From NCBI GenBank assembly GCA_963920575.1, contig OY986973.1, positions 17,470,062-17,534,061 on the forward strand: a stretch of 64,000 nt of DNA, read 5' to 3'. This stretch comes from Narthecium ossifragum (Eukaryota; Streptophyta; Magnoliopsida; Dioscoreales; Nartheciaceae). The notes beneath the pieces are model-generated. The model ran no database searches, had not been told where the DNA came from, and saw only the letters and a list, made by a program, of their open reading frames with translations. How positions within the stretch are numbered: position 1 is the stretch's first letter; each line of letters starts with the position of its first letter. The position numbers and the translations under genes were made by a program. Shown here piece after piece: positions 46,060 through 56,200 of this stretch.

Positions 46060-49000
46060 GAGGTTGATAACGCATGAAAAGGGCAAAAATCGCCCTTTTA
46101 ACGAGGTCATGTTAGTCTCCGAGCAGTGCTATTTTGATAGTCTATGATGTATTTCAGGTATAAGAGCCTTCAATGAAGATTAGATCAAGTTTGGTGCTAA
46201 AACGATGCAATTCTAACAATTCTGTACAAATCGAATCGATCTGGGATGAAAAGAAGATCGATTTAATCATTCCAGCAAGAAGCAGTCCAAGTGAAGATAT
46301 CCCAATCGATCTGATCCAATCAAGATCGATCTACTTTTGTGACAGAGAGTTGACAGAGAGCTCTTTTCAAGAAGATCGATCTACTCCAAAGGAGATCGAT
46401 CCGAACCTGAAAGCGCCAATCATCCGTGGAAAGAAGATCGATCCTTTTTCCAAGAAGATCGATCTTGGTCGAGCAAAATCCAGATTCTGAGTTCACGGAA
46501 GGAAGAAGATCGATCTTGTTTGGCGTTGTGGGAAATATTAATGGCTGAGATCTAATCTGAGTTAGGGTTTAACTTAGGCCTACAAATAGACCTTTTTGGG
46601 GGATTTTTGGCAGCCTTCCATAGACGAATTTTCTTCATTTCTTAGGATTTTTCTTAGCTTCTTTTCCACAAATTAGGTTAGATCTTTGGTGGAAGATCCA
46701 TGGGTGGAGCGTGGCGACAACCTTCATCAACAGATCTCCTTCCTAAGATGAGTAACTAAACCCTAGCCTAGGGATTTCTATGATGTAATAATGAATATTT
46801 CTAGGGTTTCGTATGGATTTGAGCATGTAGACATATTTTAATGGTTTGAATGGATGATTCTTATTCTCTTTATATCTATTGATGTGATTTTAATTGTGTG
46901 GATGAGTGATTTGTTCTTATATATCCTAGATCTAGGTCTTGAACATGTTAGGCCTTGAGATTAGAGATTCTCATCAAAACATCCATGCTAGAACCATGGA
47001 TGTGAGGATTTCCTTCTCGAGATTAAGGGTTTGGTAATGCTAGAACCATTACACATAATGCCATAACTATTATGATCGCCTCTTAATCCATTATTCATCT
47101 TAATTCAAGATTAGGGATTTCGTAAGTGTCAGTACCACTACGCTAGTGCCAGAACTACTAGGATAACTTCTAATCCTTGATACATTCTATTTGGCGATCT
47201 CAAGGTGCTAGAACCATCTTGATTATATACCAATAGCCATTCTTTGATGATATCATTGCCGACTAAAGACCGTATGAATCTTAGTTGAGCGGTAGGGGTT
47301 CTAGCCATTCACCTATCGACTAGTTAAATCCGTTAATGCTTAATTGATTTGCTCTTATATTTGGAAGACCTAGTTAGTTCTTTATTACGGATTAGAAATC
47401 TCTTGGCCGTTTATCTTATTATTATTTTGAATTAGTTTAATCATAGTTAAGAATAGTTTAAACCCAAAAATCATTTCCTTTATCAATCTTTTGATTTAGA
47501 ACTATACGAGGTAATTAGACTTAAATACTTTTTTTCCATGTGGACCGACTCGGACTCATTGCTATTGATAATGCGTGAAAAGTGCACAAATCACCCTTTT
47601 AACTAGGTCTTTTTAGTCTCCGAGCAATGCTATTTTGATTGTCTTTTCCCCATTTCAGGCTTAAGGACCCTCAGCGAAGATTAGATCAAGTTTGGTGCTA
47701 AAACAAACAAATAAAGAACCTGCTAGGAGCAAAAGAGCAAAGAAGCAAAGATAGACCATCTTTGACATCAAAACTGTACCTGCTCAGGAAGAACCAGATG
47801 ATGTGCTATATATGGTTGGAAAGCTCTTGAAGTCTAGATTCCAGAACTTTTTACGGTTCATGATTTAGAGTTTCCTAGAGGAAGATATGATATTTTTAGT
47901 ACATAGGTGCAGAAGAAGCAGTTACGGAAAACCAGATCGATCTCATCCCAAAGGAGATCGATCTCCTTGGGCGCTGCGGAAAAAATAAAAGGAAACTGAC
48001 TAATCCGAGTTAGGGTTTGTCTTAGGCTATAAATAGCCTTCTTTGGGGGCGTTTTGACATCCTTCCATGGCCGAATTTTGTTGATCTCTTAGGGTTTCTC
48101 TTAGTTTCTTTTCCACAAATTAGGTTAGATCTTTGGTGGAAGATCCATGGGTGGAGCGCGGCGACAACCTTCATCGACGGATCTCCTTCCTAAGATGAGT
48201 AACTAAACCCTAGCTTTTGGATTCTATGATGTAGTAAAGTTATTTATTAGGGTTTTCTATAGATTATGAGTTGTAAATCATACTTTGATGGTTGAATGGA
48301 TTGATTGATATTTTCTTTATATCTATTGGTGTGGATTTATATTATGGATGAATGATTTGTTCCTATATGCCCTAGATCTAGGTCTTGTGCATGTTAGGGC
48401 TTGAGATTAGGGATTCTCGTCAAACGTCTATGCTAGGACCATGGATGTGAGGATTTCCTTCTCGTGATTAAAGGCCTTGTAATGCTAGGACCATTACACA
48501 TAATGCGAACCATTATGACCGCTTCTTAATCCGTTATTCATCTTAATTCAAGATTAGGGATTTCGTATGTGCTAGTACCACAACGCTAGTGCCAGAACCA
48601 CTAGGGTAACTCTAATCCTTGATACATTCTATTAGGCGATCTCAAGGTGCCAGAACCATCTTGATTACTTACCAATATCCATTCTTGATATTATCCCAAC
48701 GTCGAACTTTATTGATCTTCGTTGAACGGTAGGAGTTCTAGCCATTCACCTATCGACTATATGAACTATCTGAGTTGATTTATTCGCTCTGATCTTAGGA
48801 ATACCTAGTAAGTTCTTTATTATTGATTAGATTTCCTTGGCATTATCTTATCTTTCATTAGTTATTCGTTTTCTTATCTTTTTAATTTAGTTCTAGATAA
48901 AATCCAAAGATTATCTTTTTCCCAACTCCTTGGCTAGGAATTATACCTAGTATATGACTTAAACCATTAGTTCCCTGTGGATTCGACTCGGACTCATTGC

Positions 49001-49195
49001 TAGTTACCCATAAAGTAGTTAGTTAGTGGTTCGGATTATAAATTTTTAATTTTGGCGTACTTGTTAAGACTACGACACTTTTCAAGGCGTGTCAGCTATC
49101 TACCCTTAAAGTAGTTAGTTAGTGATTCGGATTATAAATTTCTAATTTTGACGTACTTGTTAAGGTTACGACAGTTTTCAAGGCTTGTCAGAGGT
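46060..49195 (+). mobile_element. Solo LTR (about 1.6 kb) in the LINE, TSD GAGGT, carrying another LTR
   Basis: Starts TGATAACGCATG (46065), ends AAGGCTTGTCA (49190), and is flanked by GAGGT at 46060-46064 and 49191-49195. Its own sequence is 46065-47565 plus 49100-49190. GATCGATC palindromes lie at 46234-46515 and a TATA-like CTACAAATAG at 46580-46589, followed by a leader with 'ttcctaagatgagtaactaaacccta'-type sequence. No coding region. Removing it restores the LINE frame (MEGG to LDFKDL). Confidence 0.88.
47561..49099 (+). mobile_element. Solo LTR inside a solo LTR, TSD GCTAT
   Basis: Starts TGATAATGCGTG (47566), ends AAGGCGTGTCA (49094), 1529 bp. It is flanked by GCTAT at 47561-47565 and 49095-49099. 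The sequence is a clear relative of its host LTR (same leader, same CGGACTCATTGCTA near the 3' end). A TATA box CTATAAATAG is at 48027-48036, with two GATCGATC palindromes about 64-90 bp upstream. Confidence 0.9.
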
Positions 49196-49821
49196 CTAGA
49201 TTTTAAAGACCTATGCTTATGGCAACAAGCTCTACGGACGAAGGAAGCCGCCAAGTTCATGCATGGTGAGAACAATTTCTGCGTGCATGTTGCTCGAGCT
49301 AAGTATCACTTCTTGTCGAAACTTCCACCATCAAAGCCACCGATGAAAGCTTCAAAGTTATGGAGAGCAATCTATAGAGCGTCATGTCATCTTTGATGCG
49401 GCCTAAGATGGCATGTAGCTATCAACAATCACCTTAATGCCTATGAAGATTGATGGATCCTAGATGGCCCCCTCAAATGGTCACCGGTCATATTTGCTTC
49501 AAATAGCCTTGTTGTAGATATGGAGGTAAATTCTTTCATTAGAAATGGGAACTCTTGGGATTTAAACTCTGTTGTTGCGTTCTCTCACCCATCTTTGGCA
49601 GAAGAGATCCTCTCCCCTCCTATCTATTCTGCAACAGAAAATGAATATCCTCGCTGGGTTTGGGACAAATATGGGAAGGCTTCCACCTCGTCATGCTATA
49701 AATTCCTAGACTACCAACGTGGTAACAAGAATGGCAACTATACTTTGTGGTGGATCATATGGAAAGCACCTTTTGGCCCTCGAATCAAACATTTCTTATG
49801 GAAGCTAGCCTACGGAAAGGT

Positions 49822-49823
<2 letters not shown>

Positions 49824-49869
<46 letters not shown>
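49824..49869. repeat. TC microsatellite within LINE coding sequence
   Basis: About 23 TC dinucleotides, read as alternating Ser-Leu in the LINE frame, between AYGKVI and HLWSLH. It is an expansion of a short CTCT in the zf-RVT region. Confidence 0.9.
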
Positions 49870-49872
<3 letters not shown>

Positions 49873-50078
49873 TTTGGAGCCTCCATATGATTAGCGACAA
49901 GAACCGTGTTACTTGCAAGTTGGCAGAGGAGGATGTGCATCATATTCTTTGCAATTGCCCCATAGTTGTGAGTGTTTGGATAAATGTGCTTAAAGGATAT
50001 GGTATTGACACTAGTATGCTAGATGTGGACTTCTGCTTCGACTACCTCTAAAGAACAACCGCAACTAGCGGTAAAAAA

Positions 50079-50714
50079 TTGGTCAAATCTGCCATTGGGT
50101 ACACCATTTGGGCATTGTGGAAGAAGAGATGCAGCTCTACATTTGAGAATGATGGTCTAGGGGTGGAAGAAATCACATGCAACATCAAATGGCAGGTACG
50201 TAAATTTATGCTTCTTAACAAGCATACAGTGCCAAATAAGAAGGCTACATGGGAGGGCCATAGAATCGAGGTGGATGCCTCAAAAGGACACCAAGGCTGC
50301 ATATCTGGCCTGGGGGTTATCTGTAGAAATGAGTGTGAAGGTATAGAATGGGAAGCCACAGACATTGCTATTGCAGATTCCATCCTTCAAGCAAAAATGC
50401 AAGCCATACATTTGGCAATGAAAGAATGCAAAAAGAGGGGAATACATAGGGTACTCATTGAAAGTGACTCAAAATTTGTTGTACAAATGATCAGTGGCCT
50501 CTTACCATGTGAAGATAACTGTGTAAACCTGCTGCATGATATACTTTGGGATATTGGACATTTCCTGGCCTTCCAGATATTATACATCCACAGAGGGACA
50601 AACAATGAAGCAGATGTCTTAGGAAGACAGACTAGATTTGCTACTGTTAACATTTTTGGGAATTGTAATGGAGTAGTTCCTACAAGGGGCTCTCCAATAG
50701 TTTTGAATCTATAG
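50079..50714 (+). pseudogene. RNase H domain of the second LINE
   Basis: An open frame of 211 residues. After a linker (KKRCSSTFENDGLGVEEITC) the RVT_3 RNase H has IEVDASKGHQG (about residue 62), QAKMQAIHLAMKEC, VLIESDSKFVVQMISG and HRGTNNEADVLGRQ, matching D-E-D-D. It lies 40 bp from the LINE 3' A tail and is the best preserved part of this LINE. It depends on the broken upstream ORF2, so it is not an independent gene. Confidence 0.8.
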
Positions 50715-50774
50715 TCGATTTATTTGACGCTTAGCTTCGGCTCAACTATGAAAAAAAAACACAAACCACACACT

Positions 50775-51380
50775 GGTTGAGCCATACCACTTTCCCAAGT
50801 CTAATGGATCTCTACCAAAACCAGAGAAACATGGGAGTAATCTTGAACAAATGGCGGAGCGGTTATCCCTCGGAACTACGTGTTAAGATCAGGGTGAAGA
50901 TAAGATCTACGACATAGGGATCTAGAGGAAAACAGGGAGACGTGAGACACAACCAAGGACCACCACGTGGATGAAGGAGTTGAAGGATATAAAAGTTTTC
51001 GAGGTAGAGAAGAAAGGCATCACAAACAAATCAGTCAACTAGTCTTTCAACTTTTCTAGGTTTATCCAGTTTTCTTAGTTGCTTGTACTTAGCGGATAGT
51101 GCAACTTTCATCAAGACTGTAATCACATGTTGCTGCTTTAATGGAAGTATTTAGGTTTAAATTACTATTTCTTACTTGCTAGATCTTGGAGTAGTATAGT
51201 TTCTAGTTAGGAGTGGTGTAGTGTGCATCATAGGAGTAACATAATTTCAATTTAGGAGTATCTTAAATTCTTAATTGCTATCTCAGGAGTAGTTTATTCT
51301 CATTTAGAACTAGTTAATTGCTTCAGATTCAAAAAACAAAAAAAAATCGCATCTTGGACTTAGATGTCAAATGTCCAAAA
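50775..51380. other. Intergenic, nothing recognised
   Basis: Non-coding sequence after the LINE. From about 51180 to 51300 the word 'ggagtag' recurs in AT-rich context. No motif or gene supported. Confidence 0.4.
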
Positions 51381-52774
51381 ATCCTTGATGAGTTACTAAT
51401 TATTCATAATTAAACCTTAAATTAACTTTGTTAGACTAAGAGTAGGTGTATTTGATATCTTATTATTTGATTTCAGGTTTAAGTAGGATTTGAGAAGAAA
51501 TACAAGAAATTCGGCAAAAAAATCACTAAATTTTGCAAAAAGATTGCTTCGTTGACTATTTGGAAATAAATCACCAGAAATTCTACAGAACTCCAAATAT
51601 TCTAAAATTCTGGGATATGAAAGAAGACTTCACGTTCTACAACTTTCATGTTAGAATACTGTGTGAGATTCGCTATAGGTTGGCGCCAGGTTTGAAGCAA
51701 AGGTGGATCTATGAAAGCTGAAATTTGAAAAAGACTGAAATTAATTAATGACGTGGCAGTGGAGACCCAGTCAAACAAACTTGAGCGATGTATTGATTTT
51801 AAGTCTGATGGATCGCTCCGATGATGTCATCAGTATGGAATTTAGGGTAATTAGAGTTTAACCTCAGTTATAACTCCTAATTCCGGGATTAAGAGTTTCT
51901 AATATATAAATGGGTTATTCTAGCTGAAAATTAGCATCTTTTGGATCACTTTTGGAGGAGAAGGCTTGGGTTTTGAAGATGGAGATCTTTTCACGGGGAT
52001 CGACGGCTTCCTTCCCAACACTTATGGATCTTTCCCTGAAGATGAATAACTAATTCTTAAACTTAGGGATATCATGAAACCCTATTGTAACTTTTGATTT
52101 TCTTTGATTTGATTCTTGTAAACTTCTTCTCAACATGATATCATAAATATGGTTTTAATGATTAGAGATTTGAGGGAACAAAGTTCCTTTGAAGTATTTT
52201 CAGTCGTATAAGCTTTCTGTGATTGTTTATACAGATTTATGATATGGTTTTCATGTGATTTATGATTTGCTTTTGAGATAGGCTATGCTATGCTAGGATA
52301 GGTTGTGCCAAGGTCATTGGGAGTAGTATAACTTAAAGTAATCATAGGATCGAAGACAACTTATGCCAAGAAAGATAGTTTATGCCGTTAGGAACATAAA
52401 TCTTATTTTTGGGATTGATGTGAGCTTGTAGCCATATGATCCATAATGTTAAAAGAAGGGAGCAAGAGGATAACTAGAGAAGATTGAAGGTGAAGATAGG
52501 GTGGATTGAGTAATCCATAGATAATTCTTAACTTGGTTCAAATCCCGATCACTTTACTTGCTTTCTTAGATAATTTTTAGATAATTCAACCCACATTTTG
52601 ATTACTCCGCTTAGGAATCAGTTTTGAGAATTGATTTTACTTTCCAGCGTTTTCTCTATGGATCGACTCTGGACTTCACCACTAATCTACCATGTAGGAT
52701 AGTGATAGAATAATGATTATATTTTGATTGAAATTTGCTGTGTTTTAACGACACGTTCGCAACACATCAGTCCT
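51381..52774 (+). mobile_element. Solo LTR (1384 bp) upstream of U1-70K, TSD ATCCT/GTCCT
   Basis: Starts TGATGAGTTACT (51386) and probably ends AACACATCA (52769). Flanks ATCCT (51381-51385) and GTCCT (52770-52774) differ at one base. Its layout parallels the LTR at 46065: TGAT start, '...ttagactaagag...', 'tgatttcaggtttaag', TATA box (about 51900), leader with 'aagatgaataactaattc', and '...tggatcgactctggactt' near the end. No coding region. Confidence 0.65.
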
Positions 52775-53259
52775 CTTAATTGAGATGCGGCAAAACTCAC
52801 TCTCCTTTTGATCCATCTTTTACACACTGGTTGGCATATTTCACGTACCAGGTGACCATCTATCCAGCCAGGTAAGATTTTGTGCAACAGTCCCAGAGTA
52901 GGTCGATAGGCACGCGATAATTCTCCTGGCCAGCAGGCCCGGCACCTTTAAGCTAATTTGGGTCGGGTCAACCATCAACATGAAAATTGGGCCTGGGCCT
53001 ATGATAAGAGCCGGACCAGTTCGTATTTGGATTTCGGGTCTGAGGTGATCCCACCCGATTGCAACCCTAGGATCCGATACCATTCCCATCCCAACCCGCG
53101 TATATCGATAGCTACCCGAGACCCGGAGTGGCGGTTCCCGTCTCTCTCCGCCGCCTCGGCCTCGTTCGCGGGGATCGATCCACTCGAAGGGCGTGGAGTT
53201 CTTATAAACCTAGCGTCTGAAATCGGCATCCTCGATCGATCTCGTCTTTTGCTTCCAAG
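52775..53259 (+). promoter_or_regulatory. Upstream region and 5' UTR of U1-70K
   Basis: 485 bp between the solo LTR and the start codon. No convincing TATA box. A CT-rich, CG-containing stretch (53100-53255) probably holds the 5' UTR. The proximity of an LTR means the distal promoter was replaced or displaced. Confidence 0.4.
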
Positions 53260-56200
53260 ATGGCGGACTACAACGATGCTTTCATGCGAAATAGGGATGC
53301 GAGCGTGCAGGCCCGCACCAAAGCCCAGAGCCGAGCCAACGTTCTCCAACTGAAGCTGGTGGTTATCTGAATCTTGAGTTCGTTTGGGAATACTAGTTTG
53401 ATCACTTGATGTATATGTGGAACGTTTTTTAGATTATTAGATGATCGACTGTGATTTTATTGCAATTTTAGGGTTTTGATCGACCGCCGACTTAGTATGT
53501 GATGTCAATGGGGTAATCCGTTTGTTTTACGGCTTTTGGTAGAAAGATTGGACTGTGATACCAACGATGTTTATCGCATGCCTTTTATATGATCGATGTT
53601 TTAAAGGATGTAGTTTTACTACTGAAGAGCCATTAGCTTGTTGTGTTTAGCTTTATACTATGGTCTGTGGATCTGAGATGGTGTTTATTTTATGGCTAAG
53701 ATGTGAATCTTCTGGTAGCTGTAGACGTTTTAGCCCATGATCTGAGCAAATTAAGTAATCTTAGCCTTAGATCTGTTTGCCTTTGCTTAAATTCTTTTCT
53801 TCGAGGTAAGTTCTTCATTATGGATTGAAGGCTTATTGTAGTAAAACAAACCTAAATATGCAAGTTCTTGGTTGAAGAAGAACTGACTCGGAGCTGCTAT
53901 GTACTTTTTTTGGTTAGTCTGGCATTTTGGTTTTTTGCTTTCTTTGTTGTTGTGCTGCTCCTTGGATCATGGGCAATTTATTTCCAGTTTTTCCAGGTTT
54001 TGACTGTCCTAGACATTGTTTTTTTGCCTCTATTCTGTACGTTTTTAGTCAACAAGCCTTCCAAGTATATAACCTTTGTTTTTGGATGTTTTCTTGCAGA
54101 TTGGTCAGAGTCATCCAACTGGTCTTACGGCTAACCTTTTGAAGCTTTTTGAACCTCGTCCTCCTTTGGAGTATAAACCTCCTCCAGAGAAAAGGAAATG
54201 CCCACCATATACAGGTATGCCAGTATATCCTAGCCTCATGTTAAGTATTAGATGGTCTGATGTGCAGCTAATTCATGCGTTTTTTAAGGTATGGCACAAT
54301 ATGTGAGTCACTTCGCTGAGCCAGGAGATCCTGCATATGCTCCGCCTGTCCAAAAGGGTGAAACTCCGGTAAAAATTGTGATTTGTTGGTTGATACATTT
54401 CTTAAACCTTTGTCATGCTTCCTAAATCTGTTCTCAATTGACAGACAGAAAGAAGGGAGAGAATACATAAGCTTCGACTTGAAATGGGTGCCCAAAAGGC
54501 TGCTGAAGAGCTGCAAAATTGTAGGTGTTTTATTCTGCAGGTTTTCTTTATTTGGTTGGGACGGTGGCGTGGGGTGGTTTGGGAATGATTGCTCTAGCCA
54601 TGTTTTCTATACATCTTTTATATCTGCCACATTTACTTTCTTGCAGATGATCCATCGAAAGACCCTAATATAACTGGTGATCCATACAAGACGCTTTTTG
54701 TGGCTAGACTTGTGAGTCATAACAATTTTTCATCCTTGTCATTTTTCCTTTTTACTTGGCCAACTATATAACATAATTTCTTTGTTATTCTCGTTTTGCA
54801 GAATCACGAGACAACTGAACATAGGATTAAAAGGGAGTTTGAAGCTTATGGTCCAATTAAAAGGGTAAGTATACTAGTGTTCTATAGTTGGGAGCTCAAG
54901 TTAATGCTCTCAAGCTGGGTAAGATGTTCAGTCATATTAGAAGTTATAGACATGGAAGAAAGATTCACATGCATTGCAAATATGAACTTTTACCTTCTCG
55001 AAAATGTTTGCTTGCATCCGTCTTATCTTGGGTTGGGATTTGCTAGTGACCTGGATAACTTAACTACTTTAATTCCATTATAAGTGATCACTGATCACAA
55101 CGAGCAGACAAGAACTACTTTCTCCTTTAATGTATGTGGAAGTTGTATATGAAAATGAGGTAAACATTATCTGGAGGTTTGTCTATTTATTTGTTTGCCT
55201 GTAAGTTCTTTTTGGTATTTCAATTTAGATGGTTAAGCCGTTTGTCTGTTTCCACCAACTTTTCGATTGTTTCTGCATTCGCGCCTTTTAGAGCAATTTG
55301 AAAGAAGAGAAAGGTTTAACCGGTGAGGCGTTAACTCTTTTTTTTTTTTGTCTCCGTATAAATTTACTTCTGGATGTCTTTCCTGATCTCAAGTAATTGA
55401 TGCTGGGTCTATCAGAACGTCAGGTACTTATTGAAAATGGTAGGTGGGTTGGGTCTGTTCAATTTTGCATTTTTTGGGTACTCTTACTCTAAGCTTTATG
55501 GACACTGTATATTCTTGGGGTATTTCGAGGACCGTTTCGTCTCAAACAGGTAGGGAGTGATGGCAGGTATATGTTTCAGAAGATGGCATGACGGGTTTGT
55601 TGCTTCTCCATTTCTTTCATTGGTTCCTTGGTTTTGCTGATGGTCTATGACTATGGCCTAGGACTATTACTGGTGGAAAAGTTTGGGATACTGGCAGTTT
55701 TGGACAACCTGGCTCATGTGTTTGATCGTGAGAAGTTTTTTTTTCCTGGTTATATTAACCACCTGCGTTTTAGGGGCTTGGATAACATCCTAGTAGTCAC
55801 CAGTCCAAATTTTTGTGCCTTCATTATAAGAACAGTTAATCCATTTCACCACCTATTTTTGCTATTATATCCACCTATTTCTGTCTTGATGATATCACAA
55901 TGGTGTTTCTACATCATCTTTGACACCATAAAGATGATCAAGGTAGTAGCGCGTGATGCTTGTTCTTATTTCTCAAATTATAAAGGGAGATCCTATCCTT
56001 TCCTCCTTCCATTCCTCAGATTTGCCTGCACTGAACAGATACAATCCAGAGTATTCGAGGTTACCCCCATCTGTTTTAGCTAAGCTTTTTCACTTTCTTT
56101 TGGTACTAAAAAATTTACTTTGATTTGAAAGGACAAACAATAATCTTGTCGCTATCCAGAAGACATACTGGTACTTTTTTATCCCATCTTGTATACTGTT

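Larger units (their letters stand above)
43494..50040 (+). pseudogene. ORF2 of the second LINE: endonuclease, RT, zf-RVT (interrupted)
   Basis: Starts MSKLLVWNCRGLGHRRLLSS. Endonuclease remnants: ASPSEKRGG, DLGFRGPLFTW. Reverse transcriptase 44482-45396: KCPGPDGLTTEFF, DMRPINLSNVIYKLI, YVQGRSILDDIAIAQEAM, KVDLQSAFDHVSW. After a stop at 45394 it goes on with GLRQGDLMSPYLFIL and LLFADDVLFIS (about 45560). A solo LTR at 46065-49190 splits the coding sequence between MEGG and LDFKDLCLWQQAL. The zf-RVT part (49640-50040) includes KHFLWKLAYGK and HHILCNCP, and it contains a TC microsatellite. Confidence 0.8.
36514..50774 (+). mobile_element. Second LINE, broken by three insertions (TSD 17 bp)
   Basis: The body is 36531 to about 50757. 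The duplication AACACAAACCACACACT is at 36514-36530 and 50758-50774, the second copy following a short A tail. Removing the copia (36896-41172), the MITE (41996-42778) and the solo LTR (46065-49195) leaves about 6 kb in LINE order: ORF1, endonuclease, RT, zf-RVT, RNase H. Its 3' end ('cttcggctcaactatg' + A) resembles that of the LINE ending at 33463, so the two are the same broad family. Many stops and frameshifts; inactive. Confidence 0.88.

Noticed and set aside
54868..55083. Open frame continuing from U1-70K exon 6 into intron 6
   Set aside because: It does not continue the RRM; the exon 7 sequence VRLITD and RNP1 fit after splicing. It may only matter in retained-intron transcripts.
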